Source: Chloroflexi bacterium RBG_16_56_11 (lineage in GTDB: Bacteria > Chloroflexota > Dehalococcoidia > Dehalococcoidales > RBG-16-60-22). From it: 44,967 nucleotides of DNA. Below, one piece after another: positions 8,044 through 16,958 of this stretch. The notes beneath the pieces are model-generated. The model was not told where the DNA came from and searched no databases. It was given only the letters and a program-made list of their open reading frames with translations. Within the stretch, counting starts at the first letter, position 1, and every line of letters begins with the position of its first letter. The stretch spans positions 19,547-64,513 of the forward strand of contig MGNQ01000009.1 of NCBI GenBank assembly GCA_001796865.1, in the 5' to 3' direction. Both the position numbers and the translations under genes were made by a program.

Positions 8044-9554
8044 ACGGTACAGTCTATCTGATTGGGGCTGGTCCGGGAGATCCGGGTCTAATGACGTGCA
8101 AGGGATTGGATTGCCTGGTCAGGGCAGACGTGATTATTTACGACCACCTCGTTAATAAGCAGTTACTGGATATAGCCCCGGAAAGCGCCGCCAGAATTTA
8201 CGCGGGAAAGAGTGCCGGCTGTCATGCCATGTCTCAAGATGAAATCAACCGCTTGCTGGTATCTAGTTCCAGGGAAGGCAAGGCCGTGGTACGGCTTAAA
8301 GGCGGCGATCCATTTGTCCTGGGTAGAGGAGGTGAAGAAGCCGAAACCCTGGCCAAATGCGGCGTCCCTTTCGAAATCGTACCCGGGGTTACCTCGGCGG
8401 TAGCGGCACCGGCTTACGCCGGGATTCCGGTCACCCATCGTGAACTAGCATCATCTTTTGCCGTTATTGCCGGTCATGAAGACCTGGCGAAGAGTGATTC
8501 TAGAATACAGTGGGCTAAACTGGCTACCGGTGTGGACACTCTGGTATTTCTGATGGGTATGCAGAACCTCCCCGAAATCGTGGCCAGGCTTGTCGAGCAC
8601 GGCAGGGCTATTGATACCCCTGTGGCGGTTGTCCAAGACGGCACAGGACCTCTGCAGAAGACGGTAGTGGGCACTTTAAGGGACATCGTGGATCTTGTTA
8701 AAGAGAATGGCATGGTGCCTCCGGCTGTTGTCGTGGTCGGTGAAGTGGTCAGGCTAAGGGAAACAATTCGCTGGTTCGATAACCGCCCGCTATTCGGTAA
8801 ACGTATACTGGTTACGAGGGCAAGCCACCAGGCAAGCACAATGAGCAAAGCGCTGGCCGAAAGGGGCGCTCTGCCCGTCGAACTACCTGCTATTACTATC
8901 CAGCGTTTATCTGACGATAAGGAGCTCAAAGCGGCTATCCTGAATCTAGGACAGTACCAGTGGATAGTCTTCACCAGTGTGAATGGCGTTGAGGCCTTCT
9001 TCGATGCTCTGGTCAATCAAAAGCTGGACTCTCGTGCCCTGAGCCAGTTGATAATCGGGGCCATCGGGCCTTCAACAGCAGAAGCATTGCGTCAAAAAGG
9101 CATCGTCGCTGATTTCCAGCCGGATATATTTACGAGTGAAGGGCTTATCGCCGGTTTAAAACAGTGGAATATCGCCGGTCAGCGATTCCTGCTCCCACGA
9201 GCTGACATTGCCGGTGAAGAACTGGTTCAGGGACTGGTTGGATTTGGGGCCTTGGTGCAGGAAATCGCAGTCTACCGGACTTCACCCGATGTCGAGTCTA
9301 TTGCTCAGGCCAAAGAGATGCTTCTAACGAAGCAAATCGATGTCATCACTTTTACCAGCTCATCGACGGTAACAAACCTGATAACCGCTCTTGGCGATAA
9401 CGAAATACCAGAAGGGGTCAAGATTGCCTGTATCGGGCCGAAAACGGCGGAGACCGCAATAAAAGCCGGACTTAAACCTGACGTAGTAGCTAAGGAGCAT
9501 AATATCTCCGGCCTGATAGACTCGTTAGAGGAATTTTTCAGAAAGGCGGCATGA
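8040..9554 (+). CDS. cobA-hemD: Uroporphyrinogen-III C-methyltransferase fused to uroporphyrinogen-III synthase
   Basis: This 504-residue bifunctional protein has an N-terminal SAM-dependent methylase (residues 1 to about 245) with [39 protein letters not shown] and [19 protein letters not shown], which makes precorrin-2. The C-terminal half (about 255-504) is HemD-like, starting GKRILVTRA and containing [11 protein letters not shown] and TFTSSSTV, and closes the uroporphyrinogen-III ring. CobA-HemD fusions are known in Gram-positive bacteria and anaerobes. With precorrin-2 dehydrogenase upstream, this directs flux to siroheme, and potentially to corrinoids, rather than to heme; no hemE is present here. 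It starts inside the hemC stop (ATGA). Confidence 0.95.
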   Translation: MNGTVYLIGAGPGDPGLMTCKGLDCLVRADVIIYDHLVNKQLLDIAPESAARIYAGKSAGCHAMSQDEINRLLVSSSREGKAVVRLKGGDPFVLGRGGEEAETLAKCGVPFEIVPGVTSAVAAPAYAGIPVTHRELASSFAVIAGHEDLAKSDSRIQWAKLATGVDTLVFLMGMQNLPEIVARLVEHGRAIDTPVAVVQDGTGPLQKTVVGTLRDIVDLVKENGMVPPAVVVVGEVVRLRETIRWFDNRPLFGKRILVTRASHQASTMSKALAERGALPVELPAITIQRLSDDKELKAAILNLGQYQWIVFTSVNGVEAFFDALVNQKLDSRALSQLIIGAIGPSTAEALRQKGIVADFQPDIFTSEGLIAGLKQWNIAGQRFLLPRADIAGEELVQGLVGFGALVQEIAVYRTSPDVESIAQAKEMLLTKQIDVITFTSSSTVTNLITALGDNEIPEGVKIACIGPKTAETAIKAGLKPDVVAKEHNISGLIDSLEEFFRKAA

Positions 9555-9555
9555 T

Positions 9556-10548
9556 ATGGTAGTCTTTCCCGCGCAGCGCTTGCGTCGCTTACGCCGGACA
9601 GAAACAATACGGAGACTGGTACAGGAAACAAAGGTGGAAGTGAGGGACCTGGTCTATCCTCTCTTCGTGAAAGAGGGTATGGGTATCACGGAGGAGATAC
9701 CTTCCATGCCGGGCATCTTCCGGTTCTCTCCCGACCGGTTGCCAGCGGAGGTTGAAGAGATAGCCGGACTGAACATTCCCGCCGTTATTCTCTTTGGTAT
9801 TCCGGAACACAAGGATGAAACTGCCTCCATGGCGTGTCATCCAGAAGGGATTATCCAGCAGGCAATACGGACTATAAAGAAGTCAGTCCCTGAGCTTCTG
9901 GTGGTGTCCGATGTTTGCCTTTGTGAATACACAAGTCACGGTCACTGTGGCGTGATATCGAACGGCGATGTTGACAACGACAAAACATTATCATTCCTGG
10001 CGAAGACGGCTCTCTCGCATGCCGAAGCGGGAGCTGACATAGTCGCTCCTTCTGATATGATGGACGGCAGAGTCAAAATAATACGGGAAACCCTGGACCG
10101 GGCCAGTTATCAGAATATACCTATCCTCGCTTATTCGGCCAAATACGCCTCGGCATTTTATGGTCCTTTCCGGGATGCGGCGGAGTCATCTCCGCGGTTC
10201 GGCGACCGCCGCTCCTACCAGATGGATCCGCCCAACGTGCGGGAAGCGTTGCGGGAGGTTGAAGAGGACATCAACGAAGGCGCTGATATGGTGATGGTTA
10301 AGCCGGCATTGCCTTACCTGGATGTCATCAGCCGGGTACGGGCCGCTTTCAATCATCCATTAGCCGCCTATAATGTCAGCGGCGAGTATGCAATGGTAAA
10401 AGCAGCCGCCCGGCAAGGCTGGCTGGATGAACAACGCGCTATCACAGAGATTCTCACGGCTATCAAGAGAGCCGGTGCAGATATCATAATCACCTACCAC
10501 GCCAAGGACTTTGCCCGCTGGTCGGAACTGATGCAGGGAACCATATGA
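9556..10548 (+). CDS. hemB: Delta-aminolevulinic acid dehydratase (porphobilinogen synthase)
   Basis: This 330-residue enzyme condenses two 5-aminolevulinate molecules to porphobilinogen. It has [15 protein letters not shown] at the N-terminus, the zinc-site cysteines in [15 protein letters not shown] (Cys121, Cys123 and Cys131, marking the Zn-dependent type), and the two Schiff-base lysines in [16 protein letters not shown] and [10 protein letters not shown]. The family length of 320-335 residues is met. It begins just after the cobA-hemD stop and ends in an ATGA overlap with hemL. Confidence 0.96.
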   Translation: MVVFPAQRLRRLRRTETIRRLVQETKVEVRDLVYPLFVKEGMGITEEIPSMPGIFRFSPDRLPAEVEEIAGLNIPAVILFGIPEHKDETASMACHPEGIIQQAIRTIKKSVPELLVVSDVCLCEYTSHGHCGVISNGDVDNDKTLSFLAKTALSHAEAGADIVAPSDMMDGRVKIIRETLDRASYQNIPILAYSAKYASAFYGPFRDAAESSPRFGDRRSYQMDPPNVREALREVEEDINEGADMVMVKPALPYLDVISRVRAAFNHPLAAYNVSGEYAMVKAAARQGWLDEQRAITEILTAIKRAGADIIITYHAKDFARWSELMQGTI

Positions 10549-11828
10549 ATCAACAACGTTCCGAAGAACTCTTCCGCGAGGCACAACGTTTCCTGCCCGG
10601 CGGTGTTGACAGCCCGGTAAGATCTTATAAGGCGGTGGGGGGCACGCCACCGTTCATAGTGAAAGGACGAGGGTCAAGGATATTTGATGTAGATGGGAAT
10701 GAATTCATTGACTACGTCTCGTCGTGGGGGCCTCTGATTCTGGGTCATTCTCACCCGCAGGTAGTTGAAGCGTTGAAAAAAGCCGTGGAACGAGGAACGA
10801 GCTTTGGCGCTCCGACCGAATTGGAGATAACACTGGCCAAAATTATTTCAGCGGCTATTCCCTCCATCCAGATGCTACGCTTTGTGAACTCAGGGACAGA
10901 AGCAACTATGTCGGCTCTACGTCTGGCACGGGCCTATACGAAACGAGACAATATTATCAAATTCGCTGGCGGTTATCACGGCCATGCCGATGGGCTTCTC
11001 GTCAAAGCCGGCTCGGGTGCGGTCACGCTGGGTATACCCGATTCCCCTGGTGTTCCCTCCGGTTATGCCCGGAATATGCTGACAGCGCCATATAATGATG
11101 CTACGGCCGTAGAGCAACTTTTTGAACTCAATCCTGAAAAAATTGCGGCTGTCATAGTTGAGCCGGTGGCGGCTAACATGGGAGTGGTGCCGCCTCGACC
11201 CGGTTTCCTGGAAAGTCTGCGTAACCTGACCAGCCGGTTCGGCTCACTTCTCATATTTGATGAAGTTGTTACCGGCTTTCGCGTTGCTTATGGAGGTGCC
11301 CAGGTTAAATTTGAGGTCGCTCCCGACTTGACATGCCTGGGGAAGATTATCGGCGGCGGATTGCCGGTGGGCGCATATGGCGGTAGAAAAGATATTATGG
11401 AAATGGTGGCTCCGGTGGGGCCAGTATATCAAGCCGGGACGCTGTCGGGAAATCCCATAACGATGACGGCGGGGATAGAGACGCTTAAATTGCTCCATCA
11501 GCCCGGTTTTTATGAACAACTTGAAAATAAAGCGGCGAGCCTCGAAAAGGGAATAGCTATTGCAGCGGCCAGAGCTGGCGTCAATGTTTATATTTCGCGT
11601 GTCGCCTCGCTTCTTACAGTCTTCTTAACCGGTGACCGCGTAATCGACTATGAATCAGCGAAGCGAGCCAGTACCGCGGCGTTTAGCAGGTTCTTTCATA
11701 GTTTGTTAGCCGAGGGCATTTACTGGCCACCATCTCAGTTCGAGGCGGCCTTTGTCTCGTTTGTCCATAGTGAAGAAGACGTCCAGCTTACCATCGGAGC
11801 GATTGAAAAGGCACTTAACTCGTTATAG
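10545..11828 (+). CDS. hemL: Glutamate-1-semialdehyde 2,1-aminomutase
   Basis: This 427-residue fold-type I PLP aminomutase converts glutamate-1-semialdehyde to 5-aminolevulinate. Diagnostic blocks are [20 protein letters not shown] near the start, [52 protein letters not shown] and the PLP lysine in [18 protein letters not shown]. It is the last recognisable member of the run that starts at 1905. I see no clear terminator after it, so read-through into the two unknown genes downstream is possible. Confidence 0.97.
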   Translation: MNQQRSEELFREAQRFLPGGVDSPVRSYKAVGGTPPFIVKGRGSRIFDVDGNEFIDYVSSWGPLILGHSHPQVVEALKKAVERGTSFGAPTELEITLAKIISAAIPSIQMLRFVNSGTEATMSALRLARAYTKRDNIIKFAGGYHGHADGLLVKAGSGAVTLGIPDSPGVPSGYARNMLTAPYNDATAVEQLFELNPEKIAAVIVEPVAANMGVVPPRPGFLESLRNLTSRFGSLLIFDEVVTGFRVAYGGAQVKFEVAPDLTCLGKIIGGGLPVGAYGGRKDIMEMVAPVGPVYQAGTLSGNPITMTAGIETLKLLHQPGFYEQLENKAASLEKGIAIAAARAGVNVYISRVASLLTVFLTGDRVIDYESAKRASTAAFSRFFHSLLAEGIYWPPSQFEAAFVSFVHSEEDVQLTIGAIEKALNSL

Positions 11829-11877
11829 ATAGTCGCGAAGATAGATAATAAAGGTGCTCGATATTAGGGTAAATTCG

Positions 11878-12255
11878 ATGAGATGTTGGAAGCGGTTGAA
11901 ATCACTCGTTGCGAGGCAGCATGAGCCTTGTCCAGGATGTCGCATGTGTGTGCAATTAACGGGCAGGCCCCCCGAGAACCAAGCAGAGTACTTTGTCAAG
12001 AAAATAATGGGAGAACGTGAGTCGGTTCCCCTTCACTGGCTAGAGGGGCAGATTAGTAACACTCTCTATCATGAGGAGCTTAAGCTCGGTGCCGGGACGC
12101 TTGACATAGGCGTATGGGGGCCAGGTCTATTCGTTAAAGAGGCGGACCGCATCCTAGCGGAAATACGCCCGGAGTTTGCTTATTTCGTACGAGAGAATGG
12201 AACCAAGTTGGAGGCTACAGAGGCTTTCGAAGGGGGCCAGAAATCTGGTTATTGA
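11878..12255 (+). CDS. Hypothetical protein, unrecognised
   Basis: This frame encodes about 125 residues from ATG 11878; GTG 11854 would add eight, and neither start has a strong Shine-Dalgarno. The N-terminus contains the cysteine cluster PCPGCRMC, a possible half metal site. The rest is a soluble mixed alpha/beta-looking sequence including LKLGAGTLDIGVWGPGLF and EAFEGGQKSGY at the end. I recognise no family. The stop overlaps the next start as TTGA, so the two would be coupled if both are real. Base composition is lower in GC than the operon upstream, which may mean independent acquisition. Confidence 0.5.
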   Translation: MRCWKRLKSLVARQHEPCPGCRMCVQLTGRPPENQAEYFVKKIMGERESVPLHWLEGQISNTLYHEELKLGAGTLDIGVWGPGLFVKEADRILAEIRPEFAYFVRENGTKLEATEAFEGGQKSGY

Positions 12256-12596
12256 ATTATTGCCGACAGGCTATCTCTAAAACATACTACGACCTGTTCA
12301 CATTTATTATTCAATTCGCTAATGAGTTATCTGAGTGGGACTCACATGATGAAGACGATCTCTTTTCTTATCCTATTTACATTCCAACAGCGTTGGATGT
12401 GTGCCTGACACACATGCGCCAAGAAATCAGTTCTCCCAATGACGAAAGACTTCCCGAGTATCGACGCACACTAGCTGACGCTCAAAACAGTCTTCGAGCA
12501 TCCCGTTACCAACGGCTACTAGATGATCGTATCGCCAAAGAGGTAGCGGAAGAATGGCTGCAAAGTAACACCACAAAAGTGCGGCTATCGTTTTGA
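12252..12596 (+). CDS. Hypothetical protein, unrecognised, coupled to the preceding gene
   Basis: This frame encodes 114 residues from a TTG that overlaps the upstream stop (TTGA). The product is acidic near its middle (SEWDSHDEDDLF) and ends in a helix-rich segment, RYQRLLDDRIAKEVAEEWLQ. No domain is recognised. The next feature on this strand is the tRNA promoter, so these two genes form a small unit between hemL and tRNA-Arg. Coding status rests on frame length and coupling alone. Confidence 0.42.
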   Translation: MNYCRQAISKTYYDLFTFIIQFANELSEWDSHDEDDLFSYPIYIPTALDVCLTHMRQEISSPNDERLPEYRRTLADAQNSLRASRYQRLLDDRIAKEVAEEWLQSNTTKVRLSF

Positions 12597-12695
12597 TCGC
12601 TATGTAGCATCTTTCGGCAAGTCGACATATTTCAACAACACTTGACCTCTATAGTCATGTTGCCCCCGGTCTTCAAGCGGCGGCAGCACGCTGTT

Positions 12696-12724
12696 TTGAC
12701 GAGGCTTTAAGTCCCAAGTATAAT
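12696..12724 (+). promoter_or_regulatory. Sigma-70 promoter upstream of tRNA-Arg
   Basis: TTGACG (12696-12701), a 17-bp spacer and a perfect TATAAT (12719-12724) form a strong promoter reading toward the tRNA at 12856. Transcription would begin near 12731, giving a 5' precursor of about 125 nt. The precursor region contains no convincing gene. Confidence 0.7.
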
Positions 12725-12855
12725 AGAATGGCTGAGAAAACAAGGCATGACAATGAAGCCGCAGAAAAAATCTATTAGCAAATAATTGGCAACATCTATT
12801 TATGTCTACTTTTGTCGCGGCATCATGTCGCCGTTTTAGCTTCAGAAAACAATAT

Positions 12856-12931
12856 GCCCCTGTAGCTCAGGCGGATAGAGCAGCGGTTTCCTAAACCGTG
12901 TGCCCGGGTTCGAGTCCCGGCAGGGGTACCA
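12856..12931 (+). tRNA. tRNA-Arg (anticodon CCU)
   Basis: This is a 76-nt cloverleaf. The 7-bp acceptor stem pairs GCCCCTG with CAGGGGT (one G-U pair); the D arm is AGCTCAGGCGGATAGAGC; the anticodon stem GCGGT/ACCGT holds a 7-nt loop TTCCTAA with anticodon CCT; and the T arm contains GGTTCGAGTCC. Discriminator A and CCA are encoded at 12928-12931. It reads the AGG codon. It is preceded by its own strong promoter and followed by non-coding DNA and a small HTH gene. Confidence 0.96.
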
Positions 12932-13092
12932 GTTTCAATTGACGCTAACGTCCTGCCTTTTCAACACCGCCTTCTTCAATCCCGGAGTACAAGTTAACCC
13001 TTACCTGAAACAGGTGTTACCCCCATTGGCGAATCCGGCCGGCATGTATATAGTCAAATATAGTCATGCCTTGGGAAGCCGGAGGTTACGGG

Positions 13093-13308
13093 ATGCCCGT
13101 AAAACTGCAAGAGGTTGTTTTTTACACCACCAGTGAAGCCTGCCGCCTGGCGGGCACCAACCGCAATACCTTCCTCCGCTGGGTCCGGGAGGGCAAGTTC
13201 CCCGATGTCGCCCACCGCAACCGCAACGGCTGGCGACTCTTTGTCGAAAGCGATATCTCGAGGTTGAAGCAGTGCGTTAACCTCGTTCAAAAAACAACTG
13301 ATGAATAA
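13093..13308 (+). CDS. Small MerR-like / excisionase-type helix-turn-helix protein
   Basis: This 71-residue protein is almost entirely one winged-helix DNA-binding domain: FYTTSEACRLAGTNRNTFLRWVREGKFPD is the helix-turn-helix and GWRLFVESDISRLKQCV the wing and following helix. That is the HTH_17/MerR pattern. The ATG at 13093 is preceded by GGAGG with 7-nt spacing; the frame is open from 13066. It may be a free-standing regulator. An inverted repeat at the promoter of the next gene (13323-13356) is a natural candidate target. Excisionases share this fold, but no integrase is nearby. Confidence 0.72.
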   Translation: MPVKLQEVVFYTTSEACRLAGTNRNTFLRWVREGKFPDVAHRNRNGWRLFVESDISRLKQCVNLVQKTTDE

Positions 13309-13322
13309 GATAAAAATCACAT

Positions 13323-13356
13323 CAATAATATTGACTGTTGCATTATAATATTATTG
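13323..13356. promoter_or_regulatory. Perfect 10-bp inverted repeat over a -10 box, before the glycosyltransferase gene
   Basis: CAATAATATT (13323-13332) and AATATTATTG (13347-13356) are exact reverse complements separated by 14 bp. A perfect TATAAT lies at 13344-13349 between and into the arms, so a protein bound here would cover the promoter of the gene starting at 13379. No convincing -35 box is present at the usual distance, which fits a promoter that depends on an activator or on DNA distortion, as MerR-type regulators provide. Confidence 0.5.
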
Positions 13357-13378
13357 CGCATGAGAGGGGAACATTATT

Positions 13379-14779
13379 ATGTTAACCAGCATCACACCGG
13401 AAAACACCGAGTTCGTTCTCCTTTCCTTTGAAGGCCCGGATGGCTATTCTCTCGCCGGCGGACTCGGCGTCCGGGTGACCAATCTCTCGCAAAGCCTGGC
13501 CAACCTGGGATTCCCCACCCACCTTTTCTTTATCGGCGACCCCCGTCTCAAAGGAGAAGAGACTCTCCAGACCGGCGCCGTCCTGCACCGCTGGTGCCAG
13601 TGGATCAGCCACTACCACCCCAACGGGGTCTACCAGGGCGAGTTCGAAAAGATTTTCGACTTCAACCGCTCCGTTCCGGGATACATCATCGATAATATCG
13701 TCAGGCCCGCCATAGCGCGGGGTAAGATAGTGGCCATCCTGGGCGAGGAATGGCACACCGCCGAGGCCATGATTTACCTCAGCGATAGGCTCCATGAGAT
13801 GGGACTGAGGAACCGCGTGGTGATGTTCTGGAACGCCAACAACACCTTCGGCTTCGACCGCATCGACTGGGGGAGACTGGCTTTCACCAACACTATCACC
13901 ACGGTAAGCCGCTATATGAAAAATATCATCCTGGGTCTTGGCCGGGGACTTCATCCTCTGGTAATACCGAACGGCATACCCGGTGTACTGCTGCACCGGA
14001 TGGACAACGAAGCCTCTGCCGAGCTGCGGGCACGGATTCCCGCAGATGTGGTCCTTTCCAAGGTGGCCCGCTGGGACGAAGACAAACGTTGGGATACGGT
14101 CATTGATACGGTCGCCCGGCTCAAGGAGCGCGGTAAAAAACCGGTGCTGCTGGCCCGCGGCGGCATCGAACCTTATGGCAATCAAATTCTCGAAAAGGCC
14201 CGCTCGCTTAACCTCCAGGTCAGGGACGTGCACGCCCAGGGGAACACGATGAAGGACTATTTCCAGGCCATCGAAAACTCCGGGGGGGCGGATATTTTAA
14301 GTCTGAAATTCCACTGCCCGCCGGAGCTGCTGCGCCTTTTCTACCATTCCTCGGATGCCGTGCTCGCCAATAGCAGCCACGAGCCTTTCGGGCTGGTGGG
14401 GCTGGAGACGATGGCCGCCGGCGGCGTCGCTTTTACCGGCAATACCGGCGAAGACTATGCCATTCCCTTCCACAATTCCATCGTCCTGGAAACGAGAGAC
14501 CCGCGGGAAATGGTCATCTATTTGTCCTATCTCCAGGAAAATCCTGACGTCACGAAAAAAATACGGCGTATGGCCCGGGAGACGGCCCGCATCTATACCT
14601 GGGAAAGGGTCGTCGAGTATCTTATCAGGAAGCTGGAATATCGCGCCCGCTCCCAGGGTATCCTGGCCAACGAGCCGAAGAAAGCCACGCCGGAGCCTTT
14701 CATCGGTATCGAGCCCGTGGACACCGAGGCCAGGCCCGGCCTCGAAGTCATCAAAGCAAGGGAAATGGCCCGGGTCTAG
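13379..14779 (+). CDS. Glycosyltransferase family 4/5-like, glycogen-synthase-like
   Basis: This 466-residue GT-B fold protein begins EFVLLSFEGPDGYSLAGGLGVRV, a variant of the starch/glycogen synthase KxGGLGDV loop. The acceptor-side Rossmann half continues to about residue 210 with VIPNGIPG. The donor half contains SKVARWDEDKRWDTVID and the nucleotide-sugar motif SSHEPFGLVGLETMAAGGVAF with the E-x7-E pair, followed by the closing TWERVVEYLI helix. It probably transfers a sugar from a nucleotide donor; both donor and acceptor are unknown. The last 40 residues look disordered. GAGAGGGGA lies upstream of the ATG. It stands alone, converging on the protease gene. Confidence 0.82.
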   Translation: MLTSITPENTEFVLLSFEGPDGYSLAGGLGVRVTNLSQSLANLGFPTHLFFIGDPRLKGEETLQTGAVLHRWCQWISHYHPNGVYQGEFEKIFDFNRSVPGYIIDNIVRPAIARGKIVAILGEEWHTAEAMIYLSDRLHEMGLRNRVVMFWNANNTFGFDRIDWGRLAFTNTITTVSRYMKNIILGLGRGLHPLVIPNGIPGVLLHRMDNEASAELRARIPADVVLSKVARWDEDKRWDTVIDTVARLKERGKKPVLLARGGIEPYGNQILEKARSLNLQVRDVHAQGNTMKDYFQAIENSGGADILSLKFHCPPELLRLFYHSSDAVLANSSHEPFGLVGLETMAAGGVAFTGNTGEDYAIPFHNSIVLETRDPREMVIYLSYLQENPDVTKKIRRMARETARIYTWERVVEYLIRKLEYRARSQGILANEPKKATPEPFIGIEPVDTEARPGLEVIKAREMARV

Positions 14780-14801
14780 GCTTTTCTCCCCTGCACTCCC
14801 A

Positions 14802-15959
14802 TCAGGCCCCCGTCGGACTGCTCCGGGAGGTCCGGCCATCGTGGCCGAGCTCCTGGAGAAGCTGCACATAACGGATGATATCGGCGCGGCTGAGCATCCC
14901 CGCGCACGTCCCCTCTCTCTGGATGAGGAGCTGGTTCACGTCATGCTGCGTCACCAGCTTAAGCGCCTTGCTCACGTCATCGTCGGGAGACACCGTGAAG
15001 AGGGGCGCCCGTGTCATAATCTCCCCAACTTTCGTCGTCGCCCATTTTTCCCGCGGCAGTCCCTTGACATCGGTTATCGTCACGATGCCTTCCGTGCGCT
15101 CCCCCTGGCACACCGGGAGGGCGCGCCCGTGCTTCCTGTTGAAAATGTCCGTGACCAGCTGGTCGACGGTGGTATCAGGTGTGACGGTCTCCGGTTTGGG
15201 GCTCATGATATCCCGCACCTTCTTGCCGCTGAGCAGCTCCCGCAACATGACCTCTTTCCGGCTGGCGTCGGCGGTGCTGCTCAGGAACCACCCGATGAAA
15301 GCCGTCCAGATGCCTCCCAGGAAGCCGAACATACTCCCCGTCAGCACCTGGTACACTCCGAACCCTATGAGCGCCCAGCCGAGTAACCGCCCCACCGTCG
15401 CCGCGATGTTCGTGGCCTTGACCAGACTACCTGTCGCCGACCAGAGAATAGAACGCAGGACGCGCCCCCCGTCCAGCGGGAAACCGGGTACGAGGTTGAA
15501 GATACCCAGGACGAGGTTGATGTAAGCCAGATAGCCCAGCATGGCGTCGATGACCGTTCCATCGGCGGACAGGCGCTCCAGTCCCCAGAAGACCCCGGCC
15601 AGGACCAGGCTCGTCACCGGCCCTACGATGGCCATGGAGAACTCTATCGCTGGCCGGGCCGGTTCCTCCTCGAGGTTGCTGACGCCCCCCAGGATGAAAA
15701 GGGTGATGCTGTTAACGGACATGCCGCGCGCCCGGGCGACCAGTGAGTGGGCGAGTTCATGGAGCAGCACGCAGATAAAAAGCATCAACGACGCCACGAC
15801 GCCCATGAGCCAGTAAGTAAGGGTCTCCTCTCCCGGCACCGTTACCCGGAAAACACCCTCCGCCAGCGACCATGTTATCAGGATAAAGATGAATAGCCAC
15901 GAGTAATGAATACCGATATCGATACCGGCGACGCGGAAAAGGCGGATGGAACTCTTCAT
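14802..15959 (-). CDS. Site-2 protease (M50 family, Rip1/SpoIVFB-like) with tandem CBS domains
   Basis: This 385-residue integral membrane zinc protease has several transmembrane helices in residues 1 to about 235. The zinc motif is HELAH in LLHELAHSLVARARG (about residue 67), and the third ligand motif is NLVPGFPLDGGRVLRS. Residues about 250-370 are two CBS domains (VRDIMSPKPETVTPDTTVDQLV and VGEIMTRAPLFTV), which in this subgroup bind adenine nucleotides and regulate cleavage. The substrate is unknown; membrane anti-sigma factors or transcription factors are typical. The start overlaps the stop of the universal stress protein gene upstream by 4 bp, so they form one leftward operon. Confidence 0.92.
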   Translation of the reverse strand: MKSSIRLFRVAGIDIGIHYSWLFIFILITWSLAEGVFRVTVPGEETLTYWLMGVVASLMLFICVLLHELAHSLVARARGMSVNSITLFILGGVSNLEEEPARPAIEFSMAIVGPVTSLVLAGVFWGLERLSADGTVIDAMLGYLAYINLVLGIFNLVPGFPLDGGRVLRSILWSATGSLVKATNIAATVGRLLGWALIGFGVYQVLTGSMFGFLGGIWTAFIGWFLSSTADASRKEVMLRELLSGKKVRDIMSPKPETVTPDTTVDQLVTDIFNRKHGRALPVCQGERTEGIVTITDVKGLPREKWATTKVGEIMTRAPLFTVSPDDDVSKALKLVTQHDVNQLLIQREGTCAGMLSRADIIRYVQLLQELGHDGRTSRSSPTGA

Positions 15960-16483
15960 AGGTTGTCTCCTCCGAGGTCCTGTTTATATCCCCGTAAAGA
16001 TTTATTCTCCTTCGGTCTTATTAGCAAAATCGGCCGCCCCGACTTTTTCAGCACCTCTTCCGCCACGCTCCCGAAGACGACCCGTCCCAGGCCGCTGTGC
16101 CCGTGGGTCACGAGGGCTATCAGGCCGACTCTCTCTCGATGGGCGTATTCTATGATAAGCTCAGCGGCATCGCCCGGCCTGGCCACGCTGGCTACTTCCA
16201 GGCCCTTTTTGCGTAAAGACACGGCCACCCCTTCGAGGTAGTCGAGGGCGATTTGTTTGTATTTCTTGTCTTCTTTCCTCATCAACCCGGGGCCGATAGG
16301 CGCGCCGGAGCGGATGTCCGCGGCCACCGCCGACGACGGGACGATATAGGCACGGAACAGGATAACCCGGCTCTTGAACTGCCGCGCCTGTTCGGCGGCG
16401 TAGGGCAGTATCTGCTCGGCTATCTTCGAGCCGTCCAGGCAGACCAGTATCTTCCCGAAAATATTCTTCGCGCCCGTTTTCAT
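15956..16483 (-). CDS. Universal stress protein (UspA family)
   Basis: This protein of about 175 residues has the Usp fold: KILVCLDGSKIAEQILPYA at the start and the ATP-binding C-terminal signature THGHSGLGRVVFGSVAEEVL ending PILLIRP. It probably binds ATP. The neighbour is a protease whose CBS domains bind adenylate, so the pair may sense energy state. The frame is open from TTG 16498, but that codon is the edge of a TATAAT (16503-16498), so the ATG at 16483 is preferred. It would lie about 8 nt from the transcript start, which makes it nearly leaderless. Confidence 0.88.
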   Translation of the reverse strand: MKTGAKNIFGKILVCLDGSKIAEQILPYAAEQARQFKSRVILFRAYIVPSSAVAADIRSGAPIGPGLMRKEDKKYKQIALDYLEGVAVSLRKKGLEVASVARPGDAAELIIEYAHRERVGLIALVTHGHSGLGRVVFGSVAEEVLKKSGRPILLIRPKENKSLRGYKQDLGGDNL

Positions 16484-16497
16484 CTCCCGATTAAACA

Positions 16498-16503
16498 ATT
16501 ATA
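16498..16503 (-). promoter_or_regulatory. Perfect -10 box directly before the usp start
   Basis: TATAAT on the minus strand ends 15 bp before the ATG at 16483, so transcription from it would give a leader of only about 8 nt. The -35 region at 17-bp spacing (TCCGAA) is poor, so this may be a weak or activated promoter. Confidence 0.4.
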
Positions 16504-16583
16504 GCAGAAATCCGCCTCGATTCGGATACCTCGGGTTAATTTGAGCCTAAATGTAATAAATATTCAACATTTTTTTCGACCAT

Positions 16584-16611
16584 TTGATGATTTCGACACG
16601 GCGGGTATACT
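16584..16611 (+). promoter_or_regulatory. Sigma-70 promoter before the 81-aa protein gene
   Basis: TTGATG (16584-16589) is followed after 16 bp by TATACT (16606-16611), with an overlapping TATAAT at 16611-16616. It lies 55 bp before the start at 16671. The short palindrome CTATAATTATAG at 16632-16643 lies in the leader. Confidence 0.55.
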
Positions 16612-16670
16612 ATAATTCCAATCGAGTTACCCTATAATTATAGATAGAAGGCGTATTCCAGGAGGCATGA

Positions 16671-16916
16671 ATGCTGAAACTGACGACGAAATCGAAACTT
16701 AATCCCGGAGAGGTGGTAAAAAAAGCCGTCGCCTACTTCGGTCCCGGGGGCTACGGCCTGACCGTGACTAACAAGACCGATACCTGCGCTTCTTTTGAGG
16801 GCGGCGGGGGGGGCGTGGAAATCACCACTTGCCCCGAGGGCAAAGGCACGTCAGTCGACTTCGAGACCCGGGAGTGGGAAAACCAGGTCAAGGAGTTTGC
16901 CCGCAGTCTTAAATAA
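16671..16916 (+). CDS. Small conserved-looking hypothetical protein
   Basis: This 81-residue soluble protein has GGAGG 5 nt before the ATG and a promoter just upstream, so its coding status is well supported. It has an amphipathic start (LNPGEVVKKAVAYFGPGGYGL), a glycine run FEGGGGGVEI in the middle, two cysteines and a C-terminal helix WENQVKEFARSL. The alternation of short strands and a final helix could fit a small ligand-binding or carrier fold, but I recognise no family. It precedes a sulfane-sulfur enzyme by 42 bp and is probably cotranscribed with it. Confidence 0.72.
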   Translation: MLKLTTKSKLNPGEVVKKAVAYFGPGGYGLTVTNKTDTCASFEGGGGGVEITTCPEGKGTSVDFETREWENQVKEFARSLK

Positions 16917-16958
16917 CCTCCTTCCTCCGGCCTTCCGGCCGACGTTGAAGGTCAACGA

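Noticed and set aside
13093-13308. Phage excisionase marking an integrated element at tRNA-Arg
   Set aside because: No integrase gene and no visible direct repeat of the tRNA 3' end lie nearby; the domain fits a stand-alone regulator as well.
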